The notes beneath the pieces are model-generated. The model was given only the letters and a program-made list of their open reading frames with translations, did not search any database and was not told the origin of the DNA. From Microcoleus sp. CAWBG506 (GTDB lineage Bacteria > Cyanobacteriota > Cyanobacteriia > Cyanobacteriales > Microcoleaceae), in the NCBI GenBank assembly GCA_020883125.1, contig JAHREW010000032.1, positions 1 to 64,000 on the forward strand: a DNA stretch of 64,000 nucleotides, given 5' to 3'. This document shows, piece by piece, positions 16,828 to 25,170 of this stretch; the stretch's first letter is position 1; every line of letters starts with the position of its first letter. A program made the position numbers and the translations under genes.

Positions 16828-18819
16828 ATGAGTAAGTGGACAAGAACCTTTACTTTTAAAGGTAAAGAGTTATATTACAATCGGATAAAATTTAATAATC
16901 CGACAGAAAGAGCCGTAGAAATTTCTATCGCTTTTGATTTTATTGCCAATCTGGAAAATAATCAAAAAATCCTAGAAGTGGGTAACGTACTCTCTCACTA
17001 TGAAAACTCATTGAGCGAAAACATGGGTGTGAGAACGAGACGAATTATAGATAAATTTGAAGTAGACCTCGGTGTAGAGAATGAAGATTTGATGGACCTG
17101 CCCTCAGCGGAAAAATATGATGCAATAGTATCAATTTCCAGTGTAGAACACATAGGGCAAGCCGGAGATCCTTCGGGAGGCTATGGCGAAAAAACAAACT
17201 CGCGCGATCTTGAAGGTCCGTTGAAGGCGATCGCCAAAATATACGATCTGCTGGCTATCAATGGAAAAGCCTTGATAACCGTTCCTTTTGGCAGACTTAC
17301 AGACGCAGAATGGTACATTCAATTTAGCAAAGAGTATTTAGAAGTTTTATGGAAAAAATATGGCATTCCCAAAAATGCCATATCCGCCAACTATTTAAAG
17401 CTAATAGATAGAGAAACAGCAGACGATAAGCATTATATGCTTTGGAGAGAAGTAGATGTTCTCGAACTTAAGGATAGCGAATACGGATGGCCTTGGTCAC
17501 AAGCAAATTCAATTGCAATAATAGAACTATCCAAGGTTTCAAGCGACTTTAATCTTAACTTAAATGTAGAACCAACCGATTTATATTACCATATGACCTA
17601 CGAACAACGGAGAGAGTTTGAACAGTGCAAGTCCAAACTGCATCAGAGTCAAAGAGAGTTGGCGCAGTCACAATCGCAATTATATCAAACTCAGGCAGAG
17701 TTAGAACAATCTCTGACCCAATTGAATCAAACTCAAAAAGAGTTAGAAGTAGTCCAAGGTCAAATTTATCCCGTTCAAGGAGAATTGGAACTCGCGCAAG
17801 CTCAGATTTATCAAACTCAGGAGGAGTGCGATCGATTGCAGGCGCAACTATATCAAGCTCAGGAAGAGTTGGAAAAAGTTCATCCGCAACTACATCAAAC
17901 TAGAAGCGATTTGGAAATATCCCAGTCACAACTTTACAAAACTCAGGGAGAGTTGGAATTAACCCAAGCTCAACTTTATCAAGCTCAGGAAGATCGCGAT
18001 CGATTTGAGTCGCAAATGTATCAGGCTCAGGAAGATTGTGAATTAATACAAATTCAACTTCATCAAATTCAGGAAGAATTGGAACTATCCCAAGCTCAAC
18101 ACCATCAAATTCTGGGAGAATTAGAAATATCCCAAGCAGAACACTATCAAACTCGGCAAGAATTGGAACAGTCACAGTCGCAACTGTACTCGACTCAGCA
18201 AGCATTGGAAATATCCCAAGCAGAACACTATCAAACTCGGCAAGAATTGGAACAGTCACAGTCGCAACTGTACTCGACTCAGCAAGCATTGGAAATATCC
18301 CAAGCAGAACACTATCAAACTCGGCAAGAATTGGAACAGTCGCAGTCGCAACTGTACTCGACTCAGCAAGCATTGGAACTATCCCAAGCCGAACACCATC
18401 AAACTCGGCAAGAATTGGAACAGTCGCAGTCGCAACTGTACTCGACTCAGCAAGCATTGGAACAGTCGCAGTCCAAACTGCACCAAACTGCGGGGGAATT
18501 AGAGAGATGGCGTTTTGAGGAAAATACGGTCAAAAATCCAGATCAAAGCAATCAGGTGCAGTACGGCGTTCTAGTATGGGAAGCCTGGTATGCTTATCGC
18601 AACAACGATAGGACTGGGATGTCTCGTTCTCTACAGAAATCCTTGAATTGTACGCCTTTCTCACGGACAGAAACAGTAATGAATTGGTTAGAAACTTTTG
18701 GTCGCTTTTCTTTAGAAAAAGGTGAGTATTTTGATACAAACTCCCTGAGCAATTCCCTGGAATGGAAAGAATTGATCCAGCGTGTTCTGGCTGTTAAAAC
18801 CCAAGTAGGGCGGCTCTAG
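16828..18819 (+). CDS. SAM-dependent methyltransferase fused to a 21-unit coiled coil
   Basis: The protein is 663 aa. Residues ~1-240 read as a class I methyltransferase: KILEVGNVLSHYEN resembles the SAM-binding loop and YDAIVSISSVEHIGQ the acidic post-motif. From ~268 to 560 there are 21 consecutive 14-residue units, each two heptads, of the type QSQLYSTQQALELS, predicting a long parallel coiled coil ~40 nm in length if continuous. The last ~95 residues (VWEAWYAYRNNDRTGM) form a small helical module. The start at 16828 follows a GAGGAA box at good spacing; an ATG 18 bp upstream is also in frame. As first gene of the island it may methylate a sugar or lipid-linked glycan and scaffold or measure chain length, as coiled-coil terminators of O-antigens do (inference). 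Confidence 0.75.
   Translation: MSKWTRTFTFKGKELYYNRIKFNNPTERAVEISIAFDFIANLENNQKILEVGNVLSHYENSLSENMGVRTRRIIDKFEVDLGVENEDLMDLPSAEKYDAIVSISSVEHIGQAGDPSGGYGEKTNSRDLEGPLKAIAKIYDLLAINGKALITVPFGRLTDAEWYIQFSKEYLEVLWKKYGIPKNAISANYLKLIDRETADDKHYMLWREVDVLELKDSEYGWPWSQANSIAIIELSKVSSDFNLNLNVEPTDLYYHMTYEQRREFEQCKSKLHQSQRELAQSQSQLYQTQAELEQSLTQLNQTQKELEVVQGQIYPVQGELELAQAQIYQTQEECDRLQAQLYQAQEELEKVHPQLHQTRSDLEISQSQLYKTQGELELTQAQLYQAQEDRDRFESQMYQAQEDCELIQIQLHQIQEELELSQAQHHQILGELEISQAEHYQTRQELEQSQSQLYSTQQALEISQAEHYQTRQELEQSQSQLYSTQQALEISQAEHYQTRQELEQSQSQLYSTQQALELSQAEHHQTRQELEQSQSQLYSTQQALEQSQSKLHQTAGELERWRFEENTVKNPDQSNQVQYGVLVWEAWYAYRNNDRTGMSRSLQKSLNCTPFSRTETVMNWLETFGRFSLEKGEYFDTNSLSNSLEWKELIQRVLAVKTQVGRL
18124..18459 (+). 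repeat. Four 84-bp tandem repeats within the coiled-coil region
   Basis: Near-identical 84-bp units start at 18124, 18208, 18292 and 18376; each encodes two 14-residue coiled-coil units. Few substitutions separate the copies, which indicates recent expansion. Copy number is likely to vary between strains and may be misassembled by short reads. Confidence 0.9.
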
Positions 18820-19121
18820 GTTTAGGTGGCGGGAACATTAGTCTTAAATCCTAGTCTTCTGTTTAAAATAGCCACTTGAAAGATCTAATAAGACGGGCAT
18901 TATATAGTCTGTTTGTAGCTCGGCGATTAAAAGTGTTCAGGGATAGTGTCGCATCAATAAAACCTGCTGCGGTTTGGGTGAACAAAGTCAGTTCATGTCA
19001 GACCCAAGTTTGTAGACGGCAGAGCGCGAACATCACCTGGTATATTTATAAAAACTGGGATATCCGGTCTTGTATGGTGGCAAGCCCGTCTGAGTTAGAA
19101 AGTACGCAATTTAGTTCACAG

Positions 19122-20669
19122 ATGCTGACAAAAAACACAGAAAAATATCTTGATTTTGAAACTTGTAAAGAGGTACTTGCTAAGGTCCGAGAACAGAACC
19201 GCAAGATAGTTCTCTGTCATGGGGTGTTTGACCTGCTTCATCCAGGTCACATTGCCCATTTGCAAGAAGCTAAAGCTTTGGGAGATGTCTTGGTAGTTTC
19301 CATTACCGCAGCTCCTTATGTCAACCGAGGCCCTGGGAGACCGGTTTTTTCGGACGATTTGCGACTTTATTCTCTTGCCTCTTTAGCTTGTGTAGACTAT
19401 GTGTTATTGGCTCCTGTGGCCACAGCTTTAGATGTACTCGATCGAGTTCAACCCAATTTTTACTGCAAAGGTCACGAATATGCTGACCACAGTCAAGATG
19501 TTACTAAAAATATTGACCGGGAAGCCGATCGAGTTCAAGCCTACGGTGGTGAAATTCGCTATACAGGGGAGATTGTCTTTAGCTCAACAAAGCTGCTGAA
19601 TAACTACACCGATGTGTTGCCACCGCATATCAAAAGCTATGCCATTCAATTAAGCCAACAATACCCTTTTGATGAAATTCGCAAGGGCGTTGATGCGATG
19701 CAAAAGCTCAAAGTCTTAGTGTTGGGAGATGTCATTATTGATGAATTTGTCCACTGTACAGTGCAGGGCTTGACTTCTAAAGGCAGAGTTATTTCGACTC
19801 GTTTTTTGAAGAAAGAACAGCATTTAGGAGGCTCTTTGGCTATTGCTCGCCACATAGCTAGTTTTGTAGATTCTGTAACTGTGGCTGGTGTTGTGGGAAA
19901 TGAGCCAGACATTCACAGCTTGATTTTGAATAACATAAATGGTGGTATTCGGCTAGATTTGCAATATGAAAATGGTGCTGCCACCGTCACCAAACGCCGT
20001 TACATTGAGCGGCAGGGAATGAGAGATAATTACAGCAAGTTGTTTTCTATTAATGAGCTGCAAGAAGAAGGACCAGCTCCCAGTCAGCGGCAAAACTTGT
20101 TAGATCGTTTACGGAAAACGATTCGGGATTATGACCTGGTGGTGGTGGCAGATTACGGACATGGATTGCTGGATGCTGAGCTCATGGATTTGGTTCAAAG
20201 TGAAGCTCCATTTTTGGCTTTAAACTGCCAAACAAATAGTGCAAATTACGGCTATAACTTAATTACTAAGTACCGCAGAGCAGATGTTTTTTGTTTGGAC
20301 GAACAAGAACTACGTTTAGCTTTTTCTAGCCGTTACGGAGACCACAATTATCTACTTAAAGGCTTGTTCCAACATCTAGATGCTCAACAAGGATGGCTGA
20401 CTTTGGGTTCTTCGGGAGCGTTGGGAATGAATGCTAAAGGAGAAGAAGATGTGAGTCCGGCAATGACGTTGGCGGTGAAGGATACAATTGGGGCTGGTGA
20501 TGCGTTTTTTGCTTTGGCTAGCTTGAGTGCGAAGTTGGAATTACCGATCGCAGTTGGTTCCCTGCTGGGGAATTTGGCTGGGGCGATTTCAGCTAATACT
20601 CTTGGGAATGCTGAACCTTTAGAAAAAGCTCGGTTGCTGAAATTTGCTACTACAGTTTTAAAGGTATAG
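19122..20669 (+). CDS. Bifunctional nucleotidyltransferase / PfkB-type heptose kinase (HldE-like, inverted domain order)
   Basis: The core is 515 aa. Residues ~20-160 are a cytidylyltransferase-like domain with the HxGH signature in CHGVFDLLHPGHIAHL and the later YCKGHEY. Residues ~190-510 are a PfkB/ribokinase domain (VLVLGDVIIDEF, LGGSLAIARHI, and the catalytic DTIGAGDAFFA). Both activities are needed to make NDP-heptose: kinase at C1, then nucleotidyl transfer. Bacterial HldE has the kinase first; here the order is reversed. The frame is open back to 18876, and starts at 18876, 19074 and 19122 are all possible; I use 19122 because the fold begins soon after and the upstream residues look unprotein-like. 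It ends 2 bp before the GmhB-like gene, so the two form one operon. Confidence 0.8.
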   Translation: MLTKNTEKYLDFETCKEVLAKVREQNRKIVLCHGVFDLLHPGHIAHLQEAKALGDVLVVSITAAPYVNRGPGRPVFSDDLRLYSLASLACVDYVLLAPVATALDVLDRVQPNFYCKGHEYADHSQDVTKNIDREADRVQAYGGEIRYTGEIVFSSTKLLNNYTDVLPPHIKSYAIQLSQQYPFDEIRKGVDAMQKLKVLVLGDVIIDEFVHCTVQGLTSKGRVISTRFLKKEQHLGGSLAIARHIASFVDSVTVAGVVGNEPDIHSLILNNINGGIRLDLQYENGAATVTKRRYIERQGMRDNYSKLFSINELQEEGPAPSQRQNLLDRLRKTIRDYDLVVVADYGHGLLDAELMDLVQSEAPFLALNCQTNSANYGYNLITKYRRADVFCLDEQELRLAFSSRYGDHNYLLKGLFQHLDAQQGWLTLGSSGALGMNAKGEEDVSPAMTLAVKDTIGAGDAFFALASLSAKLELPIAVGSLLGNLAGAISANTLGNAEPLEKARLLKFATTVLKV

Positions 20670-20671
20670 AG

Positions 20672-21265
20672 ATGTCATCTTTTAGCAAACCGCAAGCAAT
20701 TTTGTGCGATCGCGATGGCACTCTCATTGAAGATAGCCACTTCCTTAGTCACCCCGACCAAATTGAGTGGATTCCGGGAGTGCTGGAGGCATTAAAATTC
20801 CTCAAGACTCAGGACATCTCAGTATTGGTGGTGACTAATCAATCGGGAGTAGCTAGGGGTTATTTCCCAGTGGAGGCAGTGGAGGCAGTTAATGATAAAA
20901 TGCGACGGGATGCTGAAGCTGCTTCTGGGGCGATCGCCGATTTTTATTACTGTCCCCATTACCCCCAAGGTCAAGTTATCCAGTATAGTTATGTTTGTGA
21001 GTGTCGCAAGCCGTCGCCTGGGTTATTTCTCCAAGCGATCGCCAACTATAGTTTAGACACGACACGGTGCTGGGCGATCGGGGATAGACTCAGGGATTTA
21101 GAGCCTGGTTTGCAGTTGGGTATGAAAGCTTTTCTGGTTAAAACTGGCTATGGAATAGAGGAACAGCAAGAGTTGTCTAAATCTCCATTTTCCGAGCAAA
21201 TAACCGTAGTTTCATCAATGCCAGAAATTATTAATTTAATTTCAAATGAGAGTAATTATCCGTAG
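20672..21265 (+). CDS. gmhB: D-glycero-D-manno-heptose 1,7-bisphosphate phosphatase-like (HAD family)
   Basis: The protein is 197 aa. The HAD nucleophile motif is CDRDGTLIEDSHFL, motif II is VVTNQSGVARGYF, and motif IV includes IGDRLRDLEPG. The zinc-loop cysteines typical of GmhB are visible around CPHYPQG and CECRKPSPG. GmhB removes the C7 phosphate from heptose 1,7-bisphosphate in NDP-heptose synthesis. It directly follows the kinase-nucleotidyltransferase gene. Histidinol-phosphate phosphatase is the closest alternative in this family, but the context favours heptose. Confidence 0.87.
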   Translation: MSSFSKPQAILCDRDGTLIEDSHFLSHPDQIEWIPGVLEALKFLKTQDISVLVVTNQSGVARGYFPVEAVEAVNDKMRRDAEAASGAIADFYYCPHYPQGQVIQYSYVCECRKPSPGLFLQAIANYSLDTTRCWAIGDRLRDLEPGLQLGMKAFLVKTGYGIEEQQELSKSPFSEQITVVSSMPEIINLISNESNYP

Positions 21266-21360
21266 TTAAAAAAGTTTAACGTAACACATTCAGTGGGATA
21301 ATTAATATTAGACATCTGGAAGAAAGGCAGTCAAGGGTTTATTCACCCCCACGGGTGGTC

Positions 21361-21427
21361 AGAAACCGGGTTTTTTATCGAATCTGCGATGCTCCAACAA
21401 AGTTTTTCGTGAAAAAACCCGGTTTCT
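21361..21427. repeat. REP-like element with 16-bp perfect arms
   Basis: AGAAACCGGGTTTTTT and AAAAAACCCGGTTTCT are exact complements separated by 35 nt. This is the same family as the repeats at 4747-4805 and 7090-7210. It lies in the gap between the gmhB-like gene and the next SDR gene and would form a strong hairpin in RNA. Confidence 0.75.
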
Positions 21428-21488
21428 CGGCCCCCATGCGTCCAGGACTACCAAGTTGAAAGTAATTGAGGAATTTAGGGTGAATCAA

Positions 21489-22478
21489 ATGCAACAGGTT
21501 TTAGTTACAGGCGGAGCGGGTTATGTGGGGGCTGTTCTAGTCCCTAAACTCCTGCAAGCTGGATATCGAGTTAAGGTGGTGGATTTGTACATTTATGGAG
21601 AAGATGTTCTATCCTCCGTCAAAGGCCATCCCGGTTTGGAAGAGATTAAGGGAGATATTCGCGATCGCCCGTTGCTCGAAAAAATCCTACCCGGATGCGA
21701 TGCTGTGATCCATCTAGCTTGCATTTCCAACGATCCCAGTTTTGAATTAGATCCAGACCTCGGTAAATCGATCAACTACGATGCTTTTGTTGACTTAGTA
21801 GATGTTGCCAAAAACAGCGGTGTCAAACGGTTTATCTATGCTTCTTCTTCCAGCGTATACGGCATCAAAGAAACCGAAAATGTTAGCGAAGAACTACCAC
21901 TGCAACCTTTAACAGATTATTCCAAGTATAAAGCAATGTGTGAGGATGTGTTGCTGGCAAACCGCGAACCGGGGTTTGTTACCTTGATTTTGCGGCCGGC
22001 AACCGTCTGCGGTTATTCCCCTCGTTTGCGGCTGGATTTGACAGTGAATATCCTGACTAACCACGCTGTCAATAATGGTAAAATTACCGTGTTTGGCGGC
22101 GAACAGAAGCGGCCAAACATTCACATCGAGGATATGACAGACCTTTATATCAAGTCCCTCGAATTGCCTGATGAGGCGATCGACGGTAAGATTTTCAACG
22201 CGGGTTATGAAAATCATACAGTGATGCAAATTGCTCAAATGGTGCGAAATGTGGTAGGAAAACAAGTAGAGATTGTCAGCACGCCGACCAATGACAACCG
22301 CTCTTATCATATTTCATCGGAGAAGATTAAGAGGGAACTGGGGTTTGTGCCACAGCACACAATTGAAGATGCTGTGCAGGATTTGGTGAAGGCGTTTAAT
22401 GCTGATTTGATTCCTAATCCGATGACTGATATTCGGTATTACAATATCAAAATGATGCAACAAATTAACCTCAAATAG
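21489..22478 (+). CDS. NAD-dependent nucleotide-sugar epimerase/dehydratase (extended SDR)
   Basis: The protein is 329 aa. The Rossmann motif is QVLVTGGAGYVGAVLV; the catalytic triad is represented by YASSSSVYG and the YSKYK motif (Y-x-x-x-K) in LTDYSKYKAM. The C-terminal region FNAGYENHTVMQIAQMV matches sugar-nucleotide epimerases. Substrate class cannot be read directly; with the heptose genes upstream it might be an NDP-heptose epimerase or a 4,6-dehydratase-type enzyme. I use the internal ATG at 21489 because the 11 residues upstream lack homology; the start at 21456 is also open. Confidence 0.82.
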   Translation: MQQVLVTGGAGYVGAVLVPKLLQAGYRVKVVDLYIYGEDVLSSVKGHPGLEEIKGDIRDRPLLEKILPGCDAVIHLACISNDPSFELDPDLGKSINYDAFVDLVDVAKNSGVKRFIYASSSSVYGIKETENVSEELPLQPLTDYSKYKAMCEDVLLANREPGFVTLILRPATVCGYSPRLRLDLTVNILTNHAVNNGKITVFGGEQKRPNIHIEDMTDLYIKSLELPDEAIDGKIFNAGYENHTVMQIAQMVRNVVGKQVEIVSTPTNDNRSYHISSEKIKRELGFVPQHTIEDAVQDLVKAFNADLIPNPMTDIRYYNIKMMQQINLK

Positions 22479-22726
22479 AAAAAACGTAGATTAATGGAGA
22501 TAGATTTCTATGATTGTCCTCAATGTTGTTTAGTGTGAATAATAATATTATATGGCAATCCTCAATGGTTTGTGAACTAGACTTTTTGTCTGAGCCACTA
22601 AAGAACTCAAAGGCAAAGAGGAAAATCTAACGTATTCATAACTTATTTAGGATTACTATACAATACAATATCAATAACGATCCAAGCAAGAGCTTGATTT
22701 GGAGTGAAGATAAGGAGATTTCAAAA

Positions 22727-24202
22727 ATGACATTTCATCTATTCAATGCGATTTGGGGTGACAAATACACTGATTTATTTCTAAATGTCAGTTTGCCAAC
22801 TCAGCTTTCCACTGGAAATCTACCTGCTTTTAATGAAATGGGAAAGTCAGCAATTTATAAAATCTATACGACAGAGAAAGACGCAGATACTATCAGAAAA
22901 TCTCCTGTATTTGCTGAACTTTTGTCAGTGATCCCAGTGCAAGTTATCAGAATAAAAGAGGTGGATTTGAGAGATGATAAATACGGCGAACATAGCGATT
23001 CTAAATATGGAGGAATGGTATATTGTCATCGTCAAGCAACTATCGACTGTATTAAAGATAATGGTAAGCTTGTTTCGTTGATATCTGATGCTGTTTACCC
23101 TCATCAATTTTTTACGAAATTAATTAATATAGAATCCACAGGTAAACTAGCAATAATGATATTTAGTTACCGAGTGTTAAAAGAAAATTTTGTAACAGCA
23201 ATCACAAAAGAGTTTTATGCTAATAATTTGAGCGTAGCTATACCATCTCGCGATTTAGTAAAATTTTCTTTAGATCATTTACATCCTTATTCCCAAGCTC
23301 TGTTTTGGGATGCAACAGACTACAATACTTGGCCATCACATATTTACTGGAACATTAAAGAGCGGGGGTTATTAGCTAGATGTTTTAATTTGCACCCAAT
23401 AATGCTGAATTTAAGAGGAAAGGATTTAATTCCTCAAGGTACAGTAGATGGTCAATACTGGGAACAAGTGTATCCAAATATTTCGGATATTTATATAGCA
23501 GAAGATACTGATGAATTATTTGCTGTAGAAATGAGTAGTTTAAATCATACAGTCTTAGCTGCTATAAGCGATGGGAAAAAATCTGATGAATCAGAAATTG
23601 CTCAATGGGCAATTTCTCGATGGCAAGCATATCCTGTATTACACGCACAGTTACTAAAGAAACGAATCAGAGTCACAGGTAGTGATGTTGATGACACTTA
23701 TGGAAAAATAGAAGCTGATTCAGATCAAGTAATTGGAAAGATTTATAGCTGTTGGGCAGATGGATTGAGAAAAGCAGGTAGATTAGAGGAAGCGTTAACA
23801 ATTTATAGATATGCGGTTGAACTTTGCTCAAAGCAAGAAAAATATTATCAACAATTAGGTGATATTTTGGAAGATTTGGAGCAATGGGATGAGGCAATAG
23901 ATTCTTATATGCAAGTTCTACAATTAAACCCGGAAGCCGATTTTATTTATTGCAAAATAGGAGCAATATATGGCAAACAAAGTAAATGGGAAGATGCGAT
24001 ACTTTACTATAAAAAAGCAATTGAACTAGACCCAAATAATGGTCAATATTACTATATCTTAGGAGTTGCACTACAGGAGTACGCTCAGCTAAATTTAGAG
24101 AAGGCGATCGCAGCTTACCATCGAGTTTTAGAATTAAACCCAGAACATCCTGAAGCTGGCAAAAAATTGCAACAAGTTCAAGCCTTAAATCCGGTAAAAT
24201 AA
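22727..24202 (+). CDS. Glycosyltransferase-like protein with C-terminal TPR repeats
   Basis: The protein is 491 aa. Residues ~1-310 resemble a family of bacterial proteins in polysaccharide loci that start with FHLFNAIWGDKYTDLFLNVS and carry a mid-domain with LVSLISDAVYPHQFF. I recall these only as glycosyltransferase-like, without a defined reaction. Residues ~340-485 contain three to four TPR units (WDEAIDSYMQVLQLNPEADF, WEDAILYYKKAIELDPNNGQ). The start at 22727 follows a GGAG box; an upstream in-frame codon at 22694 is less likely. It precedes the dehydrogenase pair by 2 bp, so it is in the same operon. Confidence 0.65.
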   Translation: MTFHLFNAIWGDKYTDLFLNVSLPTQLSTGNLPAFNEMGKSAIYKIYTTEKDADTIRKSPVFAELLSVIPVQVIRIKEVDLRDDKYGEHSDSKYGGMVYCHRQATIDCIKDNGKLVSLISDAVYPHQFFTKLINIESTGKLAIMIFSYRVLKENFVTAITKEFYANNLSVAIPSRDLVKFSLDHLHPYSQALFWDATDYNTWPSHIYWNIKERGLLARCFNLHPIMLNLRGKDLIPQGTVDGQYWEQVYPNISDIYIAEDTDELFAVEMSSLNHTVLAAISDGKKSDESEIAQWAISRWQAYPVLHAQLLKKRIRVTGSDVDDTYGKIEADSDQVIGKIYSCWADGLRKAGRLEEALTIYRYAVELCSKQEKYYQQLGDILEDLEQWDEAIDSYMQVLQLNPEADFIYCKIGAIYGKQSKWEDAILYYKKAIELDPNNGQYYYILGVALQEYAQLNLEKAIAAYHRVLELNPEHPEAGKKLQQVQALNPVK

Positions 24203-24204
24203 CT

Positions 24205-25170
24205 ATGCCCCCACAACTGCTCAAACAACTATTTTTCACAATGCTCCGCATCCGCCTGGTAGAGGAGAAAATTGTTGAACTTTATCCTGAACAGGAAATG
24301 CGCTGCCCGATACACTTGTCTATCGGTCAAGAAGCGATCGCCGCTGGCGTTTGTGCCACGCTTTACCCGACTGATGCCGTTTTTAGCAATCACCGAGCTC
24401 ACGGTCACTATTTAGCAGCCGGAGGCAACTTAAAAGCTTTTTTAGCTGAGATGTACGGTAAAGCCACCGGTTGCTGTCAAGGTAAAGGAGGGTCGATGCA
24501 CTTGATCGATTTGGAGGCCGGATTTATGGGTTCTGCTCCCATTGTCGGCGGCACAATACCTGTGGCGGTAGGCGCTGCTCTGGGAGCCGTCATGCAAGGA
24601 TTAAACAAAGTAGTGGTAGTATTCTTCGGAGAAGCCACCACAGAAGAAGGCGTTTTTCATGAAAGTGCTAATTTCGCTGCCTTAAAAAATCTACCCGTCG
24701 TTTTTGTTTGCGAAAACAATTTTTACTCGGTCTACACGGGGATGAGCGAACGCCAACCGCAGGGACGAGAAGTTTATGCTTTAGCAAAGTCTCACAACAT
24801 TCCCAGCTTTCAAGGGGATGGAAATGATGTTGCAGCAGTTTATCAAATGACGGCTGAAGCAGTGCAACGGGCAAGGAGTGGTGGTGGGCCAACTTTTCTA
24901 GAGTTCAAAACATATCGGTGGCGGGAACATTGTGGCCCCAACTACGACAATGACTTGGGCTATCGCACGGAAGCTGAATTTCAAGAGTGGAAAGTTCGTT
25001 GTCCTATTCAACGCACCCAAGCTCAGTTACTAGAGCAAGGGATTCTGACAGCACAAGACCTGGAGGAGATGATCAGGGTAATCTCCTCAGAGGTAGAGGA
25101 AGCGGTCAGCTTTGCCAAAAGTAGTCCATTCCCAGATCCGCAAATTCTGTTCCAGCATATCTACGCATGA
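24205..25170 (+). CDS. Thiamine-diphosphate dehydrogenase E1 alpha-like subunit
   Basis: The protein is 321 aa, close to a normal E1 alpha. It begins with the alpha-subunit pattern MLRIRLVEEKIVELY and HLSIGQEAIAAGV. The thiamine-diphosphate motif is GEATTEEGVFHESANFAAL ending in CENNFYS; the usual first GDG is GEA here. The YRWREHCGPN loop is unusual for classic pyruvate dehydrogenase. No E2 or E3 gene is near, so it probably forms a stand-alone lyase or acyl-transfer enzyme with the next gene. AviB1/AviB2 of avilamycin synthesis are similar E1-like pairs proposed to add a two-carbon branch to a sugar (established proposal; application here is inference). Confidence 0.82.
   Translation: MPPQLLKQLFFTMLRIRLVEEKIVELYPEQEMRCPIHLSIGQEAIAAGVCATLYPTDAVFSNHRAHGHYLAAGGNLKAFLAEMYGKATGCCQGKGGSMHLIDLEAGFMGSAPIVGGTIPVAVGAALGAVMQGLNKVVVVFFGEATTEEGVFHESANFAALKNLPVVFVCENNFYSVYTGMSERQPQGREVYALAKSHNIPSFQGDGNDVAAVYQMTAEAVQRARSGGGPTFLEFKTYRWREHCGPNYDNDLGYRTEAEFQEWKVRCPIQRTQAQLLEQGILTAQDLEEMIRVISSEVEEAVSFAKSSPFPDPQILFQHIYA

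Noticed and set aside
17900-18457. 185-codon minus-strand frame with VPMLAESSTVATATVPILAE-like repeats
   Set aside because: It is antisense to the 84-bp repeats of the coiled-coil gene; its periodicity comes from those repeats and no independent start signal is seen.
18876-19121. N-terminal extension of the nucleotidyltransferase-kinase
   Set aside because: The frame is open but Cys/Arg-rich, with no ribosome binding site and no counterpart in the enzyme family; kept only as an alternative start.
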